DNA of 49,108 nucleotides from Methylotenera sp. (GTDB lineage: Bacteria > Pseudomonadota > Gammaproteobacteria > Burkholderiales > Burkholderiaceae_C): NCBI GenBank assembly GCA_021738245.1, contig JAIPCJ010000010.1, positions 1 through 49,108 of the forward strand, given 5' to 3'. Shown piece by piece: positions 1 to 10,261 of the stretch. Numbering within the stretch: position 1 is the stretch's first letter; each line of letters starts with the position of its first letter. A model generated the notes under the pieces. That model did no database searches, was not told the DNA's origin, and was given only the letters and a program-made list of their open reading frames with translations. The translations under genes were made by a program, and so were the position numbers.

Positions 1-945
1 GCTGATGCGCAGGCAGCCCCGGCCGCTGTCGGCGTAGGCGGGGTAGTCAGCGCCTGCCTGGGCGGTGCCGACCTCGCTGGGATAGCGCCTGCGCAGGCTG
101 CCGATCTCTTCATCGTCCAACGCAGGGCCGAACAGGAAGCGGTAGGTCTGGCTCTCACCGTGCGCCAACGCGAGGCGGTACTGCACGCAGGCGGCGGGTG
201 TCTCGTACCGCGCGTCGCCGCCGGCCAGTTGCTCCGCCCGCAGCGCGCTCGGGGCATGCAGGCCGCCTTCGCCTTCGAAGGCCGACTGGCTGGCCTCCCA
301 GGCGTCGGGCGTGCGCTCGCACAGCAGGAAGGTCTTGTCCTTGAGATGCTGATTCTTGAAGTAGTCCGCCACCTTCTGGTAGGGCGTCACGCTGCTGGCG
401 ACGAGGCCGCCGAGGTCGGCCCGCCATTCGGCAGACTGGTTCATCCACGACATGTAGCCGATCGGGAAGTAGGGCACGAGGCTGATGCGCCGCGGGCGGC
501 CCGAGAGGTTGATGACCTGCACCGTCCACAGTTCCACCACGTCGTCGGTGGGCAGGCTCAGGCGCATTTGCACGCGCAGGCCCAGGTGCTCGACCGTCCA
601 GCCCAGCGCGTCGCGTTCGACCGTGAAGCGAAAGTGCTCCAGCGGCGCTCGAACCGGCTCGTAGGGGGCCGAGAAGAGGTCGCCCGTGTCCTCGTCCTTC
701 ACGTAGATGAATCGACCGGGGTGGTGGGCGTAGTAGGCCTGCTCCGGCTGCATGAAGGTCTTGGCCTCCAGGTTCGGCGCATGCGCGTACTTGGCGGGTT
801 CGGGCTGCATGAACTGTGCGGTGGCATAGCCGCGGCAGGTCACCTGGATCATCATGCGGCGGTTCCACAGAAAGCCGCCGGCAAGGGGCAGGGCGGTCGG
901 GCTGGTCAGCTCGCAGCGCGCGCCGTCGTCATGGTGTTCGATCAT
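1..945 (-). CDS. GH94/GH36-like disaccharide phosphorylase, N-terminal part
   Basis: The frame is open from the ATG at 945 to the left edge, giving 315 residues of a longer protein. The visible part reads like the N-terminal beta-sandwich of cellobiose/chitobiose phosphorylase-type enzymes, with stretches such as [14 protein letters not shown] and [18 protein letters not shown]. The catalytic (alpha/alpha)6 barrel lies outside the window, so substrate and activity cannot be read directly. The start overlaps the stop of the upstream transporter gene (ATGA), so the two are probably translationally coupled. With a gluconokinase in the same operon, cellobionic acid phosphorylase (products glucose 1-phosphate and gluconate) is a good candidate; cellobiose phosphorylase or another GH94 enzyme is the alternative. 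Family placement is fairly secure, the substrate is inference. Confidence 0.75.
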   Translation of the reverse strand, partial: MIEHHDDGARCELTSPTALPLAGGFLWNRRMMIQVTCRGYATAQFMQPEPAKYAHAPNLEAKTFMQPEQAYYAHHPGRFIYVKDEDTGDLFSAPYEPVRAPLEHFRFTVERDALGWTVEHLGLRVQMRLSLPTDDVVELWTVQVINLSGRPRRISLVPYFPIGYMSWMNQSAEWRADLGGLVASSVTPYQKVADYFKNQHLKDKTFLLCERTPDAWEASQSAFEGEGGLHAPSALRAEQLAGGDARYETPAACVQYRLALAHGESQTYRFLFGPALDDEEIGSLRRRYPSEVGTAQAGADYPAYADSGRGCLRIS

Positions 946-2303
946 GGGGAGGGAGGACGATTGCGTGCGGCGAGGTCAGCCTGGATGCGCGCCATGGTGG
1001 GGTTGTCGAGGGTGTAGAACACCATGAGGCCGGCCGCCATCAAGGTGAACGCTGCCGGGATGACCGACATCAGCCAGACGATGCCGGCCTGCGAGTCGGC
1101 CGACTGGGTCGCGTTGGGCACATAGCCCAGCGCCGAGAAGATCGCGCCGATGACGGCCACGGCCAGTGCGGTGCCCAGCTTCTGGGCGAAGGAGCTTGCC
1201 GCAAAGGTCATGCCGGTCGCGCGGCGGCCGTGGCGCCATTCGTTGTAGTCGGCGCTGTCGGCCAGCATCGCGAACGACAGCGGCGATTTCGGGCCGAGTG
1301 CCAGGCCGAGGCCGATCTGCAGCACGTACATCATCGTGAGGTTGTCGCTCGGCACCAGCAGGAAGGCGCCGGACAGCAGCGTGGACGCGAGCATCAGGCC
1401 GATCATGAGCTTGCGCTTGTCGATGAAGCGCGTCAGCAGCGGGGTCAGCGCGGTGCCTGCCGCGGCTGCCAGCAGATAAGCCGGCATGAAGCTGGCGAGC
1501 AGATCGGGCCGGTTCACGACGTACTTGAAGTAGTAGGCCGTGCTGGTCATGCGCAGCGTGATGCTGCCCATGATGATGAGCGCGAGGAAGAAGAGGAGGA
1601 TCCAGGGCCGGTTGCTGCGCAGGTCGGCCAGGTCCTGCCAGACGCTGACCGGCTGCGCCTGCGGTGGTTGCACGCGCTCGGTGGTGGTGCTGAAGCTGAT
1701 CGCAAAGATGACGGCTGCGGCCAGCCCCCAGAACAGCATGGTGAGCGGCCAGCCCAGTGTCGGGTCGCCGCCGCCGAGCCATTGCACCAGCCGGGGCGAG
1801 GCCGCGGTGACGAGGGTGCCGCCGGCAAAGCCCGCCACGAAGCGCGACGCATTGATGGCATTGCGTTCGCGGGCATCGCCCGACAGCACGCCCGACAGGG
1901 CGCTGTAGGGCAGGTTGACGCTGGTGTAGGTCGTCATCAGCAGCAGGTAGGTGCCGCAGGCCCAGATCAGCTTGCCGGTCGGCCCGAGATCGGGCGTGCA
2001 GAAAGCCAGCACCCCCACGGCCGCCAGCGGCAGCGGGCCGAACAGGAGGAAGGGCCGGAACTTGCCCCAGCGTGTGCGGGTGCGGTCGGCGGCGGCGCCG
2101 ATCAGCGGGTCGGTGAAGGCGTTGAAGATCTTCACCACGAAGAGCATGGACGCGGCGGCCGCCGCGCTGATGCCGAAGACGTCGGTGTAGAAGATCAGCA
2201 GGAAGGTTGAGATGTTGGTCCAGTAGAAGTTGAACCCCATGTCGCCCAGGCCGTAGCCGACGACCTCGCGGCGGGTCAGGCGCCCGCTCACGCCGCCAGC
2301 CAT
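942..2303 (-). CDS. GPH-family (MelB-like) sugar:cation symporter
   Basis: The 453-residue protein has about 12 hydrophobic segments. It carries the glycoside-pentoside-hexuronide:cation symporter signature at residues 65-84, with the conserved acidic positions D65 and D73 followed by [12 protein letters not shown]21 in the first helix matches the conserved helix I aspartate of this family. It should import a glycoside with Na+ or H+ across the inner membrane. I chose the ATG at 2303 because a GAGG sequence sits at good spacing before it; a GTG at 2291 overlapping the gluconokinase stop is the alternative. It lies between gluconokinase and the phosphorylase, so its cargo is probably the disaccharide or disaccharide acid that the phosphorylase splits. 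Confidence 0.88.
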   Translation of the reverse strand: MAGGVSGRLTRREVVGYGLGDMGFNFYWTNISTFLLIFYTDVFGISAAAAASMLFVVKIFNAFTDPLIGAAADRTRTRWGKFRPFLLFGPLPLAAVGVLAFCTPDLGPTGKLIWACGTYLLLMTTYTSVNLPYSALSGVLSGDARERNAINASRFVAGFAGGTLVTAASPRLVQWLGGGDPTLGWPLTMLFWGLAAAVIFAISFSTTTERVQPPQAQPVSVWQDLADLRSNRPWILLFFLALIIMGSITLRMTSTAYYFKYVVNRPDLLASFMPAYLLAAAAGTALTPLLTRFIDKRKLMIGLMLASTLLSGAFLLVPSDNLTMMYVLQIGLGLALGPKSPLSFAMLADSADYNEWRHGRRATGMTFAASSFAQKLGTALAVAVIGAIFSALGYVPNATQSADSQAGIVWLMSVIPAAFTLMAAGLMVFYTLDNPTMARIQADLAARNRPPSP

Positions 2304-2785
2304 GCGGCCACCTCGGCCTGGAGGGCGGCCAGCGGGCGCATCGCATCCAGGCGCAGCACGCCGGGCTCGCCCCGTGGCGGCTCCAGGGTGTCGAACTGGC
2401 TGTCGATCAGGCTGGCCGAAAAGAAGTGGCCGCCGCGTGTGCGCACCCGCCGGTCGGCCTCGGCCTTGTCGATGTCCAGGAAGGCGAAACGCAAGCCCGG
2501 CGCTGCAGCGCGCAGCTGATCGCGATAGCTGCGCTTGAGCGCCGAGCAGGTCAGGATGACGCCGGCTTCCAGGCGGAGGCGGTCGCAGAGGCTGGCGAGC
2601 CAACTGGCCCGGTCGCTGTCGGTGAGCGGCTCTCCCTGCGCCATCTTTTGGCGGCTGGCTTCGGTATGAAAGGCATCGCCCTCCAGCCAGGGGCGCTGCA
2701 GATGCGTGGCCAGCCGGGCGGCGAGAGTCGATTTGCCGCTGCCGGCAACGCCCATGACGACGAGGGAAGGAGGCGAAGAGGTCAT
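2288..2785 (-). CDS. gntK: Gluconokinase
   Basis: This 165-residue kinase phosphorylates D-gluconate to 6-phosphogluconate, which feeds the Entner-Doudoroff or pentose phosphate route. The P-loop GVAGSGKS occupies residues 12-19, and LEGDAFH at about 34-40 is the family's substrate-region motif. Length and layout match the GntK/IdnK family. It is the first gene of a minus-strand operon with the GPH symporter and the phosphorylase, and a LacI-type palindrome lies 35 bases upstream of its ATG. No other gluconate gene (dehydratase, gluconate permease) is visible. This makes it likely that gluconate is produced inside the cell by the phosphorylase encoded downstream. Confidence 0.92.
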   Translation of the reverse strand: MTSSPPSLVVMGVAGSGKSTLAARLATHLQRPWLEGDAFHTEASRQKMAQGEPLTDSDRASWLASLCDRLRLEAGVILTCSALKRSYRDQLRAAAPGLRFAFLDIDKAEADRRVRTRGGHFFSASLIDSQFDTLEPPRGEPGVLRLDAMRPLAALQAEVAAWLAA

Positions 2786-2819
2786 CGGACGGGGGCTGGC
2801 GGGGGAAGAGCGACGATTT

Positions 2820-2833
2820 GGATAGCGCTATCC
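2820..2833 (-). promoter_or_regulatory. LacI-family operator palindrome
   Basis: GGATAGCGCTATCC is a perfect 14-base palindrome with the AGCGCT core typical of LacI-family sugar regulators. It lies 35 bases upstream of the gluconokinase ATG. The minus-strand sequence TAGGAT, a possible -10 element, overlaps its edge, which fits repression. The regulator gene is not in the window. Confidence 0.65.
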
Positions 2834-3031
2834 TACTTGCTCGCCCGAGGCGCCCGCTCCGTACTTCCCCGTGGATGCGGTGGCCGGTGCGCGTGCGCGG
2901 GCGTGGCTTGCCGAGGCCCGCACGGGGGCCTCAGTAGAATCCCGGGCGCCGCACGTCGTCCCGTCTTCTCAGGGCGGCGCCTTCCCGAGAACCGCGAGCT
3001 TCGACTCGCGCCCAGCTTCCGTTCGGACTCC

Positions 3032-6000
3032 ATGGCCCAGACCCCGCACCTGACCGCTTTCGAGGGCGGCAACGCCCTTTCCGACTTTCGCGCCAAGGCC
3101 TTGCTGGCCGGGCTGCAGGGGGTCAGCGACCGCATCACCGGCATCACGGCCCGGGCGGTGCACTGGGTCTGGACCGATGCGCCTCTGGAGGCCGCCACTC
3201 GCGAGCGCTTCGCCGCGCTGCTGACCTACGGCGAGCCGGCGGCAGCCGAGGCCAAGGGCGACCTCGTCGTCGTCACGCCGCGCTTTGGCACCGTCAGCCC
3301 CTGGGCGTCCAAGGCGACGGACATCGCCCGCAACTGCGGCTTCACGCTCAAGCGCGTGGAGCGGGTGGTGGAGTACCGCATCGCCACCAAGTCGGGCCTG
3401 CTGGGCGGTGCCAAGCCGCTGACGACCGAGGAACTGCAGGCGTGTGCCGCCCTGCTGCATGACCGCATGACCGAGTCGGTGTGCTTCAGCCGCGACGACA
3501 CCGCGCACCTTTTCGACGAGCGCACGGCCGAGCCGCTGGCCCATGTCGACGTGCTGGGCCAGGGCCGCGCAGCGCTGGAGAAGGCCAATGTCGAATTCGG
3601 CCTGGCGCTCTCGGGCGACGAGATCGATTACCTCGACACCAACTTCAAGAAGCTCGGCCGCAACCCGAGCGATGTCGAACTGATGATGTTCGCCCAGGCC
3701 AACAGCGAGCATTGCCGGCACAAGATCTTCAACGCGACCTTCACGGTCGACGGCGAAGCGCAGCCGCTGTCGCTGTTCGGCATGATCCGCAACACCGAGA
3801 AGCTCAACCCGCAGCACACCGTGGTGGCCTACTCGGACAACGCGGCCATCATGGAAGGCCACGCGATCGAGCGCTGGATGCCCGCGCCGCGCCCGGGTTC
3901 GGCCTACGTGGCTCGCCCCGAGCAGGCCCAGGTGTTGATGAAGGTGGAGACGCACAACCACCCCACGGCCATCTCGCCCCACCCGGGCGCCTCGACCGGC
4001 GCGGGCGGTGAGATCCGCGACGAAGGCGCCACCGGCCGCGGCTCCAAGCCCAAGGCCGGCCTGACCGGCTTCTCGGTGTCCAACCTGCACCTGCCCGGCT
4101 TGAGCGAGCCCTGGGAGCAGCATCCGGTGGGCAAGCCGGCGCACATCGCGTCGGCGCTGCAGATCATGATCGACGGCCCGCTGGGGGGCGCCGCCTTCAA
4201 CAACGAGTTCGGCCGGCCCAACCTGGCGGGCTACTTCCGGGTGTTCGAGCAGACGGTGGCCGGCGTGCGCCGCGGCTATCACAAGCCCATCATGATCGCC
4301 GGCGGCCTGGGCACCATCCGTGCCGACCAGACCCGCAAGATCGAGTTTCCCGCTGGCACGCTGCTGATCCAGCTCGGCGGCCCCGGCATGCGCATCGGCA
4401 TGGGCGGCGGCGCCGCGTCTTCGATGGCGGCGGGCACCAACACGGCCGACCTGGATTTCGACTCGGTCCAGCGCGGCAATCCCGAGATCGAGCGCCGTGC
4501 GCAGGAGGTCATCAACCACTGCTGGGGCCTGGGCGCCGAGAACCCGGTGCTGGCCATCCACGACGTGGGCGCGGGTGGCATCTCCAATGCCTTCCCAGAG
4601 CTGGTGAACGACGCTGGCCGCGGTGCGCGCTTCGATCTGCGCAAGGTGCCGCTGGAAGAGAGCGGCCTGGCGCCCAAGGAAATCTGGTGCAACGAGAGCC
4701 AGGAGCGCTACGTGCTGGCGATCGCGCCGCAGAGCCTGGATCTGTTCAAGGCCCTGTGCGAGCGCGAGCGCTGCCCGTTTGCCGTCATTGGTGTGGCGAC
4801 CGAAGAGCGCCAGCTGCAGCTCGTCGACGAGCAGGCCGGCGATGACCATCCCATCGACATGCCGATGGACGTGCTGCTGGGCAAGCCGCCCAAGATGCAG
4901 CGCGACGTCACCCGCGTGCCGCGCGATGGCGGCGCGCTGGACCTGACCGGCGTGAGCCTGGAGAAGGTGGCCTTCGACGTCCTGCGTCACCCGACGGTGG
5001 CGAGCAAGCGCTTCCTCGTGACCATCGGCGACCGCACCGTCGGCGGTCTGAACCACCGCGACCAGATGGTCGGCCCGTGGCAGGTGCCGGTGGCGGACTG
5101 CGCCGTCACGCTGGCCGACTTCATCGGCTTCGCGGGCGAGGCCATGAGCATGGGCGAGCGCACGCCGCTGGCAGCCGTCAACGCACCCGCCTCGGGCCGC
5201 ATGGCGGTGGCCGAGGCCATCACCAATCTGCTGGCGGCGCCCTTCGAGCTGTCGCGCGTGAAGCTCAGCGCCAACTGGATGGCGGCCTGCGGCGAGCCGG
5301 GTGAAGACGCCGCGCTGTTCGACACCGTCAAGGCGGTGGGCATGGAACTCTGCCCGGCGCTGGGTGTGTCCATCCCGGTGGGCAAGGATTCCCTGTCGAT
5401 GCGCACCAAGTGGGACGACCAGCAGGTCACCGCGCCGGTGTCGCTGATCGTCAGCGCCTTTGCGAGCATCGCCGACGTGCGTGGCACGCTGACGCCGCAG
5501 TGGCAGCGCGAAGATTCGTGCCTGATCCTCGTCGACCTCGGCCAGGGCAAGCACCGCCTGGCCGGCTCCATCCTGGCGCAGACGCTCAACCAGTTCGGCA
5601 ACGAGGTGCCCGACCTGGACGACCCGCAACAGCTCGTGGCTCTGGTCAACGCCGTCAACGAGCTGCGCGCCGCCGGCAAGCTGCTGGCTTACCACGACCG
5701 CTCCGACGGCGGCCTGTGGGCCGCGGCCTGCGAGATGGCCTTCGCTGGCCAGACCGGCCTGAGCCTGAATGTGGACCTGCTCGTCACCGAAGGCGACGGC
5801 ATCACCGACAGCCGGGCCGATACCGGCGACTCCAAGAACTGGGCCGCGCAGGTCAGCGGCCGGCGCGAGGAGCTGACGCTGCGCGCGCTGTTCGCCGAAG
5901 AACTCGGCGCCCTCATCCAGGTGCGCGCCGCCGACCGCGATGCCGTCATGCAGGTGCTGCGCACCCACGGCCTGTCGCGTCACTCGCATGTGGTGGCCAA

Positions 6001-6994
6001 GCCCAACAAGAGCCGCCAGATGGAAGTCTGGCGCGATGCCAAGAAGGTGTTTGGTGCTGACCTGACCGTGCTGCAGCAAGCCTGGGACGAGGTCAGCGGC
6101 CGCATCGCCATGCTGCGCGACAACCCGGCCTGCGCCGAGGCCGAGCATGCGGCCGCCGGCCAGGCGTCCGACCCGGGCCTGCACGTGCACCTGACGTTCA
6201 CGCCGGAAGCTCCTGCCGTCATCACCGGCGCGCGCCCCCGGGTCGCCATCCTGCGCGAGCAGGGCGTTAACTCGCATGTCGAGATGGCCTACGCGATGGC
6301 CCTGGGCGGCTTCGAGAGCTTTGACGTGCACATGAGCGACCTGCAGTCGGGTGCCGTCAAGCTGGATGGCTTTGCCGCGTTCGTGGCCTGCGGTGGCTTC
6401 AGCTACGGCGACACGCTGGGCGCCGGCGAGGGCTGGGCACGCAGCATCATGTTCAACCCGGTGCTGGCCGAGCAGTTCCGCGCCTTCTTCGCGCGGCCCG
6501 ACACCCTGGCCCTGGGCGTGTGCAATGGCTGCCAGATGCTGGCGGCCCTTGCCCCGATCATCCCGGGTGCCGACGCCTGGCCCCGCTTCACGCGCAACCA
6601 GAGCGAGCAGTTCGAGGCCCGGCTGTCGCTGGTGGAGGTGCTGGAGTCGCCCAGCGCCTTCTTCCAGGGCATGGCCGGCAGCCGGCTGCCGATCGCGGTG
6701 GCGCATGGCGAGGGCTTCGCCAACTTCGCGCGCCAGGGTGACGCGGCCCGCGTGATTCCGGCGATGCGTTTCGTCGACCACCACGGCCAGCCCACCGAGG
6801 CCTATCCCTTCAACCCCAATGGCAGCCCGGGCGGCCTGACCTCGGTCACCACGGCCGACGGCCGCTTCACCGCGCTGATGCCGCACCCGGAGCGGGTGTT
6901 CCGCAATGTGCAGATGAGCTGGACCTCGGGCGACCGCAGCCAGCACAGCCCCTGGCTGCGCATGTTCCAGAACGCGCGCAAGGCGCTGGGTTAA
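3032..6994 (+). CDS. purL: Phosphoribosylformylglycinamidine synthase, single-chain type
   Basis: The 1320-residue enzyme converts FGAR, glutamine and ATP to FGAM in de novo purine synthesis. It is the large proteobacterial form, with two AIRS-like ATP-grasp-unrelated halves and a C-terminal class I glutamine amidotransferase. The amidotransferase nucleophile is Cys1164 in GVCNGCQML, and His1285 and Glu1287 in PHPERVF complete the triad. [19 protein letters not shown] near residue 308 is the conserved substrate-loop region. The frame is open further upstream to 2426, but the ATG at 3032 begins the recognisable MAQTPHL N-terminus. The gene stands alone on the plus strand; its stop overlaps that of the convergent GST gene. 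Confidence 0.98.
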   Translation: MAQTPHLTAFEGGNALSDFRAKALLAGLQGVSDRITGITARAVHWVWTDAPLEAATRERFAALLTYGEPAAAEAKGDLVVVTPRFGTVSPWASKATDIARNCGFTLKRVERVVEYRIATKSGLLGGAKPLTTEELQACAALLHDRMTESVCFSRDDTAHLFDERTAEPLAHVDVLGQGRAALEKANVEFGLALSGDEIDYLDTNFKKLGRNPSDVELMMFAQANSEHCRHKIFNATFTVDGEAQPLSLFGMIRNTEKLNPQHTVVAYSDNAAIMEGHAIERWMPAPRPGSAYVARPEQAQVLMKVETHNHPTAISPHPGASTGAGGEIRDEGATGRGSKPKAGLTGFSVSNLHLPGLSEPWEQHPVGKPAHIASALQIMIDGPLGGAAFNNEFGRPNLAGYFRVFEQTVAGVRRGYHKPIMIAGGLGTIRADQTRKIEFPAGTLLIQLGGPGMRIGMGGGAASSMAAGTNTADLDFDSVQRGNPEIERRAQEVINHCWGLGAENPVLAIHDVGAGGISNAFPELVNDAGRGARFDLRKVPLEESGLAPKEIWCNESQERYVLAIAPQSLDLFKALCERERCPFAVIGVATEERQLQLVDEQAGDDHPIDMPMDVLLGKPPKMQRDVTRVPRDGGALDLTGVSLEKVAFDVLRHPTVASKRFLVTIGDRTVGGLNHRDQMVGPWQVPVADCAVTLADFIGFAGEAMSMGERTPLAAVNAPASGRMAVAEAITNLLAAPFELSRVKLSANWMAACGEPGEDAALFDTVKAVGMELCPALGVSIPVGKDSLSMRTKWDDQQVTAPVSLIVSAFASIADVRGTLTPQWQREDSCLILVDLGQGKHRLAGSILAQTLNQFGNEVPDLDDPQQLVALVNAVNELRAAGKLLAYHDRSDGGLWAAACEMAFAGQTGLSLNVDLLVTEGDGITDSRADTGDSKNWAAQVSGRREELTLRALFAEELGALIQVRAADRDAVMQVLRTHGLSRHSHVVAKPNKSRQMEVWRDAKKVFGADLTVLQQAWDEVSGRIAMLRDNPACAEAEHAAAGQASDPGLHVHLTFTPEAPAVITGARPRVAILREQGVNSHVEMAYAMALGGFESFDVHMSDLQSGAVKLDGFAAFVACGGFSYGDTLGAGEGWARSIMFNPVLAEQFRAFFARPDTLALGVCNGCQMLAALAPIIPGADAWPRFTRNQSEQFEARLSLVEVLESPSAFFQGMAGSRLPIAVAHGEGFANFARQGDAARVIPAMRFVDHHGQPTEAYPFNPNGSPGGLTSVTTADGRFTALMPHPERVFRNVQMSWTSGDRSQHSPWLRMFQNARKALG

Positions 6995-7665
6995 TCGGCC
7001 AAAAAGCGGGCGTCCAGGCGCTCGCGCAGCGGGTAGTACTGAAACCACGGCCGGGCCTGCACGATGGCAGCCCAGACGGACGGCCGCGCGAGCAGCCGTT
7101 CGTAGTAGGCCGCCAGCCGCGGGTGGGTGGCTGCAAAGGGCCGGATGACGCTCGCGTAGAACAAGGCCGGCGCCGCGCTGCAGTCGGCCATCGTGAAGGT
7201 CTCCCCGGTGGCCCAGGTGGCGTCGCTGCGGCGGGTTTCGATCAGGTCATAGGCCTGACCCAGCGCCTGCTCGTGGGTGGCCAGGGCCAGGGCGTCGCGG
7301 GATTCGGGCGGGCGCAGCATCTGGGCGATGGTGCGTTGCATCGGGTCCATCACGTACTGGTCGAACAGCCGGTCCCACAGGCGCACCTGCAGCTGGTGGT
7401 CGAAGTCATCGGGCAGCAGCCGCGCGGTGCCCGCATGGTGGTGGTCCAGGTACTCCATCTGGACGGACGTTTCCGGCACGACCCGGTCGCCGTCGACCAG
7501 CAGCGGAATCTTGGCCGTGGGCCAGAGGTCGGCGAAGGCTGCGCGGGCGGCCGGTTCGCCCAGGTTCACCAGCTTGGCCTCGTAAGGTGTGCCCAGCTCC
7601 TGCAACGCGATGAGCAGCTTCCAGCAGTGGGAGGAGAGCGGGTGGTAGTGCAGGGTGAGGGCCAT
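6991..7665 (-). CDS. Glutathione S-transferase family protein
   Basis: The 224-residue protein has an N-terminal thioredoxin-like domain (about 1-80), with the active-site region HPLSSHCWK at residues 8-16. It also has the KIPLL segment containing the cis-proline, the glutathione-binding [10 protein letters not shown] segment and an all-helical C-terminal domain. It probably conjugates or reduces small electrophiles with glutathione in the cytoplasm; the substrate cannot be told. The stop codon overlaps the purL stop (TTAA shared by both strands). A terminator-like hairpin at 7693-7712 separates it from the MFS gene upstream, so it may have its own promoter close to the start, but none is obvious. 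Confidence 0.88.
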   Translation of the reverse strand: MALTLHYHPLSSHCWKLLIALQELGTPYEAKLVNLGEPAARAAFADLWPTAKIPLLVDGDRVVPETSVQMEYLDHHHAGTARLLPDDFDHQLQVRLWDRLFDQYVMDPMQRTIAQMLRPPESRDALALATHEQALGQAYDLIETRRSDATWATGETFTMADCSAAPALFYASVIRPFAATHPRLAAYYERLLARPSVWAAIVQARPWFQYYPLRERLDARFLAD

Positions 7666-7683
7666 GGGGGGTGCAGAGGGAGC

Positions 7684-7712
7684 AAGAAAAAAGGGCAGGC
7701 CTGCGCCTGCCC
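7684..7712 (-). terminator. Rho-independent terminator after the MHS transporter gene
   Basis: GGGCAGGC (7693-7700) and GCCTGCCC (7705-7712) form a perfect 8-bp stem with a 4-base loop. On the minus strand the stem is followed by a run of T residues (complement of AAGAAAAAA at 7684-7692). It lies just after the stop of the minus-strand transporter gene ending at 7735. Confidence 0.8.
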
Positions 7713-7734
7713 CTGCCGTTGTCGCGGTTGAAGG

Positions 7735-9069
7735 TCAGTCCTGCACGACAGCCGCTGCGCGCAGCTTCTTGTTGATGCGCAGGGCTACCAGGGTGCACAG
7801 CACGCCCGAAAGCAGATAGACGCTCACCGAGCCCAGCCCGAAGCGCGAGCTCAGGTAGAGCACGAGCGCCGGCGCAAATGCCGCACCCAGCAGCCAGGCC
7901 AGGTCGGCGGTGAGCGCGGCGCCGGTGTAGCGGAAGTGCGGCAGGAAGTTGGACGTGACCGACCCCGCGGCCTGGCCGTAAGACAGGCCCAGCAGCACGA
8001 AGCCCACCAGGATGAAGGCGCCCTGGCCCGGCTTGCCGCCGCCCAGCATGAAAGGCGCGAACAGCGCGAACACGCCGATGGCGACCGCCAGCGCGCCCAG
8101 GAAGCTGCGCCGGCCGATCTTGTCGGCGATGAGGCCCGACATCGGCATCGCCGCGGCGGCAAAGGCGGCGCCGAGCAGCTCCATCTTCATGAAGTCGGCC
8201 ACGCCGCGGTCTTCGGCGAAGAGGTTCACCCACGACAGCGGGAAGACCGTGACCAGATGGAAGAGGGCGTAGCTGGCCAGGGCGGCAAAGGCGCCGATCA
8301 CGATGTGGTGGCCCTGGGCGGGCAGCAACTCGTGCAGGTGGGCGGGGTCGAGCTCATGCTCTTCCATGCGCTTTTCGTACTCGTGGGTCACGACCAGGCG
8401 CAGCCGGGCGAACAGGGCCACGACGTTGATCGCGAAGGCCGTGAAGAACGGGAAGCGCCAACCCCAGGACAGGAAATCCTTGGCATTCAGGCTGCTGAAG
8501 ACGTAGAGGAACACGCCCGACGCCACGAAGAAGCCCAGCGGCGCGCCGAGCTGGCCGAGCATGGCGTACCAGCCACGCTGGTGCGGCGGCGCATTGAGGG
8601 CCAGCAGCGAGGGCAGGCCGTCCCAGGAGCCGCCGAGCGCCAGACCCTGGCCCACACGGCACAGGGCCAACAGCACGATGGCGGTGTTGCCCGCATCGGC
8701 GTAGCTGGGCAGCAGGCCCATGCCGACTGTGGAGCAGCCCAGCAGGAACAGGGCCGCGGTGAGCTTGGCCGAGCGCCCGAACCGGCGCTGGATCTCCATG
8801 CCGATGAGCGTGCCGATGGGCCGCACCAGGAAAGCGAGCGCAAAGACCAGGAAGGCGTAGAGGGTGCCCGTCAGGGTGTCAACGAAAGGGAAGAAGACGT
8901 GCGGAAATACCAGCACCGCGGCAATGCCGAAAACGAAGAAGTCGAAGTATTCGGACGCCCGACCGATGACCACGCCGACGGCGATATCGCCAGGGGCCAG
9001 TTCCTCGTCGGTGCGGGTGGTCAGGGGGCCGGATTGGGGCGTTTGGAAGGTACTGCTTGCACTGGCCAT
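7735..9069 (-). CDS. MFS transporter, metabolite:H+ symporter (MHS) type
   Basis: The 444-residue protein has 12 predicted membrane segments. Its N-terminal pattern (VVIGRASEYFDFFVFG, then a helix rich in Phe and LVRPIGTLIGMEIQRRFGR) is typical of the metabolite:H+ symporter family, which includes ShiA, ProP and KgtP. The cargo cannot be predicted. It is transcribed away from the cyo operon, sharing a 112-base intergenic region with two inverted repeats, and ends at a clear terminator. The relation to respiration, if any, would be through shared regulation; nothing in the protein itself indicates it. Confidence 0.85.
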   Translation of the reverse strand: MASASSTFQTPQSGPLTTRTDEELAPGDIAVGVVIGRASEYFDFFVFGIAAVLVFPHVFFPFVDTLTGTLYAFLVFALAFLVRPIGTLIGMEIQRRFGRSAKLTAALFLLGCSTVGMGLLPSYADAGNTAIVLLALCRVGQGLALGGSWDGLPSLLALNAPPHQRGWYAMLGQLGAPLGFFVASGVFLYVFSSLNAKDFLSWGWRFPFFTAFAINVVALFARLRLVVTHEYEKRMEEHELDPAHLHELLPAQGHHIVIGAFAALASYALFHLVTVFPLSWVNLFAEDRGVADFMKMELLGAAFAAAAMPMSGLIADKIGRRSFLGALAVAIGVFALFAPFMLGGGKPGQGAFILVGFVLLGLSYGQAAGSVTSNFLPHFRYTGAALTADLAWLLGAAFAPALVLYLSSRFGLGSVSVYLLSGVLCTLVALRINKKLRAAAVVQD

Positions 9070-9093
9070 GGCGGCTGTCTCCGTCGGTCACTA

Positions 9094-9130
9094 GGACAAA
9101 ATGTCCAATCGTTGATTTGGCTCAATCAAC
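9094..9130. promoter_or_regulatory. Two inverted repeats in the MHS transporter/cyoA divergent promoter region
   Basis: GGACA-AAA-TGTCC lies at 9094-9106, and GTTGATT-N6-AATCAAC at 9111-9130 is a 7-6-7 dyad. They sit 52-88 bases upstream of the cyoA ATG and 25-61 bases before the divergent transporter start. The second resembles an FNR/ANR site (TTGAT, ATCAA) but has an 8-base instead of a 4-base spacer, so I do not call it one. A redox or other regulator of both genes could bind here. Confidence 0.45.
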
Positions 9131-9181
9131 TTACATTCCATCGCTGCACGCAAGATCGTTAACCCTCGCGCGCCACTCAGG

Positions 9182-10252
9182 ATGTACCCCAACAAGTCTC
9201 TCCTTACTCGCGGCCTGGTCTTGTCAGCCGGCGTCGCATTGAGCGGCTGCAACGCGGTCGTGATGAAGCCCCACGGCGACATCGCCCAGCAGCAGGCCAA
9301 CCTGATCGTCACGTCGACGCTGCTGATGCTGCTGATCATCGTGCCGGTCATCTTCCTGACCCTGTATTTCGCCTACCGCTACCGGCAGTCCAACACCGAG
9401 GCCACCTACGCGCCCGATTGGGACCATTCCACCCGCCTGGAGCTGGTCATCTGGGGGGCGCCGCTGCTGATCATCATTGCGCTGGGTGCGATCACCTGGA
9501 TCAGCACGCACAAGCTCGATCCCTTCCGCCCGCTGGACCGCATTGCCGAAGACAAGCCGCTGCCGGCCGACGTGAAGCCGCTGGAGGTGTATGCCGTTTC
9601 CATGGACTGGAAGTGGCTCTTCATCTACCCCGAGCAGGGCATCGCCACCGTGAACGAGCTGGCCGCGCCGGTGGATCGCCCGATCCGCTTCAAGCTGACC
9701 TCGACGACGGTGATGAACACGTTCTACATCCCGGCGCTGGCCGGCATGATCTACACCATGCCGGGCATGCAGACGGAGCTCAACGCCGTCATCAACAAGG
9801 CCGGCGTGTACGACGGCATGTCGGCGCACTACAGCGGCGCCGGCTTCTCCGACATGCGCTTCAAGTTCCATGGCCTGACGGACGCCGACTTCGCGCAATG
9901 GGTTCAGAGCAACAAGGCCGCGGGTGCCACGCTGGACCGCCAGGCCTACATGAAGCTGGAGCAACCGAGCACCAAGGAGCCGGTGCAGCGCTTCGCCGGG
10001 GTTGAAACCGGCCTGTGGAGCGCCATCGTCGACCGCTGCGTGGACGGCCGCAAGATGTGTGCGAGCCAGATGATGGCCATCGACGCCGCCGGCGGTGCCG
10101 GCAAGGGTGGCGTGGCCGCCACGATGCGCAGCCCCTGGCGCGACCTGAACGGCGAGCGCCGCGAGCGCACCGTGGTGGCCGCACTCTGCGCGCCGACCAA
10201 CCTGCAGGGCCTGCCCCTGGAGGCACTGCCGTACGAAGCGCAGCCCAACTGA
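9182..10252 (+). CDS. cyoA: Cytochrome bo3 ubiquinol oxidase subunit II
   Basis: The 356-residue subunit II starts with a lipoprotein signal; the lipobox LSGC ends at Cys23, as in E. coli CyoA. Two transmembrane helices follow (about 45-65 and 88-108), then a periplasmic cupredoxin-fold domain without CuA ligands, as expected for a quinol rather than a cytochrome c oxidase. The C-terminus (about 250-356) is the extended CyoA-type tail, here with extra alanine/glycine-rich sequence. It begins an operon cyoABCD that encodes a heme-copper terminal oxidase pumping protons while oxidising ubiquinol. The ATG at 9182 is preceded by the divergent region with two inverted repeats. Confidence 0.96.
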   Translation: MYPNKSLLTRGLVLSAGVALSGCNAVVMKPHGDIAQQQANLIVTSTLLMLLIIVPVIFLTLYFAYRYRQSNTEATYAPDWDHSTRLELVIWGAPLLIIIALGAITWISTHKLDPFRPLDRIAEDKPLPADVKPLEVYAVSMDWKWLFIYPEQGIATVNELAAPVDRPIRFKLTSTTVMNTFYIPALAGMIYTMPGMQTELNAVINKAGVYDGMSAHYSGAGFSDMRFKFHGLTDADFAQWVQSNKAAGATLDRQAYMKLEQPSTKEPVQRFAGVETGLWSAIVDRCVDGRKMCASQMMAIDAAGGAGKGGVAATMRSPWRDLNGERRERTVVAALCAPTNLQGLPLEALPYEAQPN

Positions 10253-10261
10253 GCCTGTCCG

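Noticed and set aside
2969-7048. 1359-codon open frame antisense to purL
   Set aside because: It lies wholly over purL, is rich in Arg, His, Gly and Ala as expected from reading GC-rich codons backwards, and matches no family.
9112-9129. FNR/ANR box before cyoA
   Set aside because: The half-sites are right but the spacer is 8 instead of 4 bases; kept only as an unassigned dyad.
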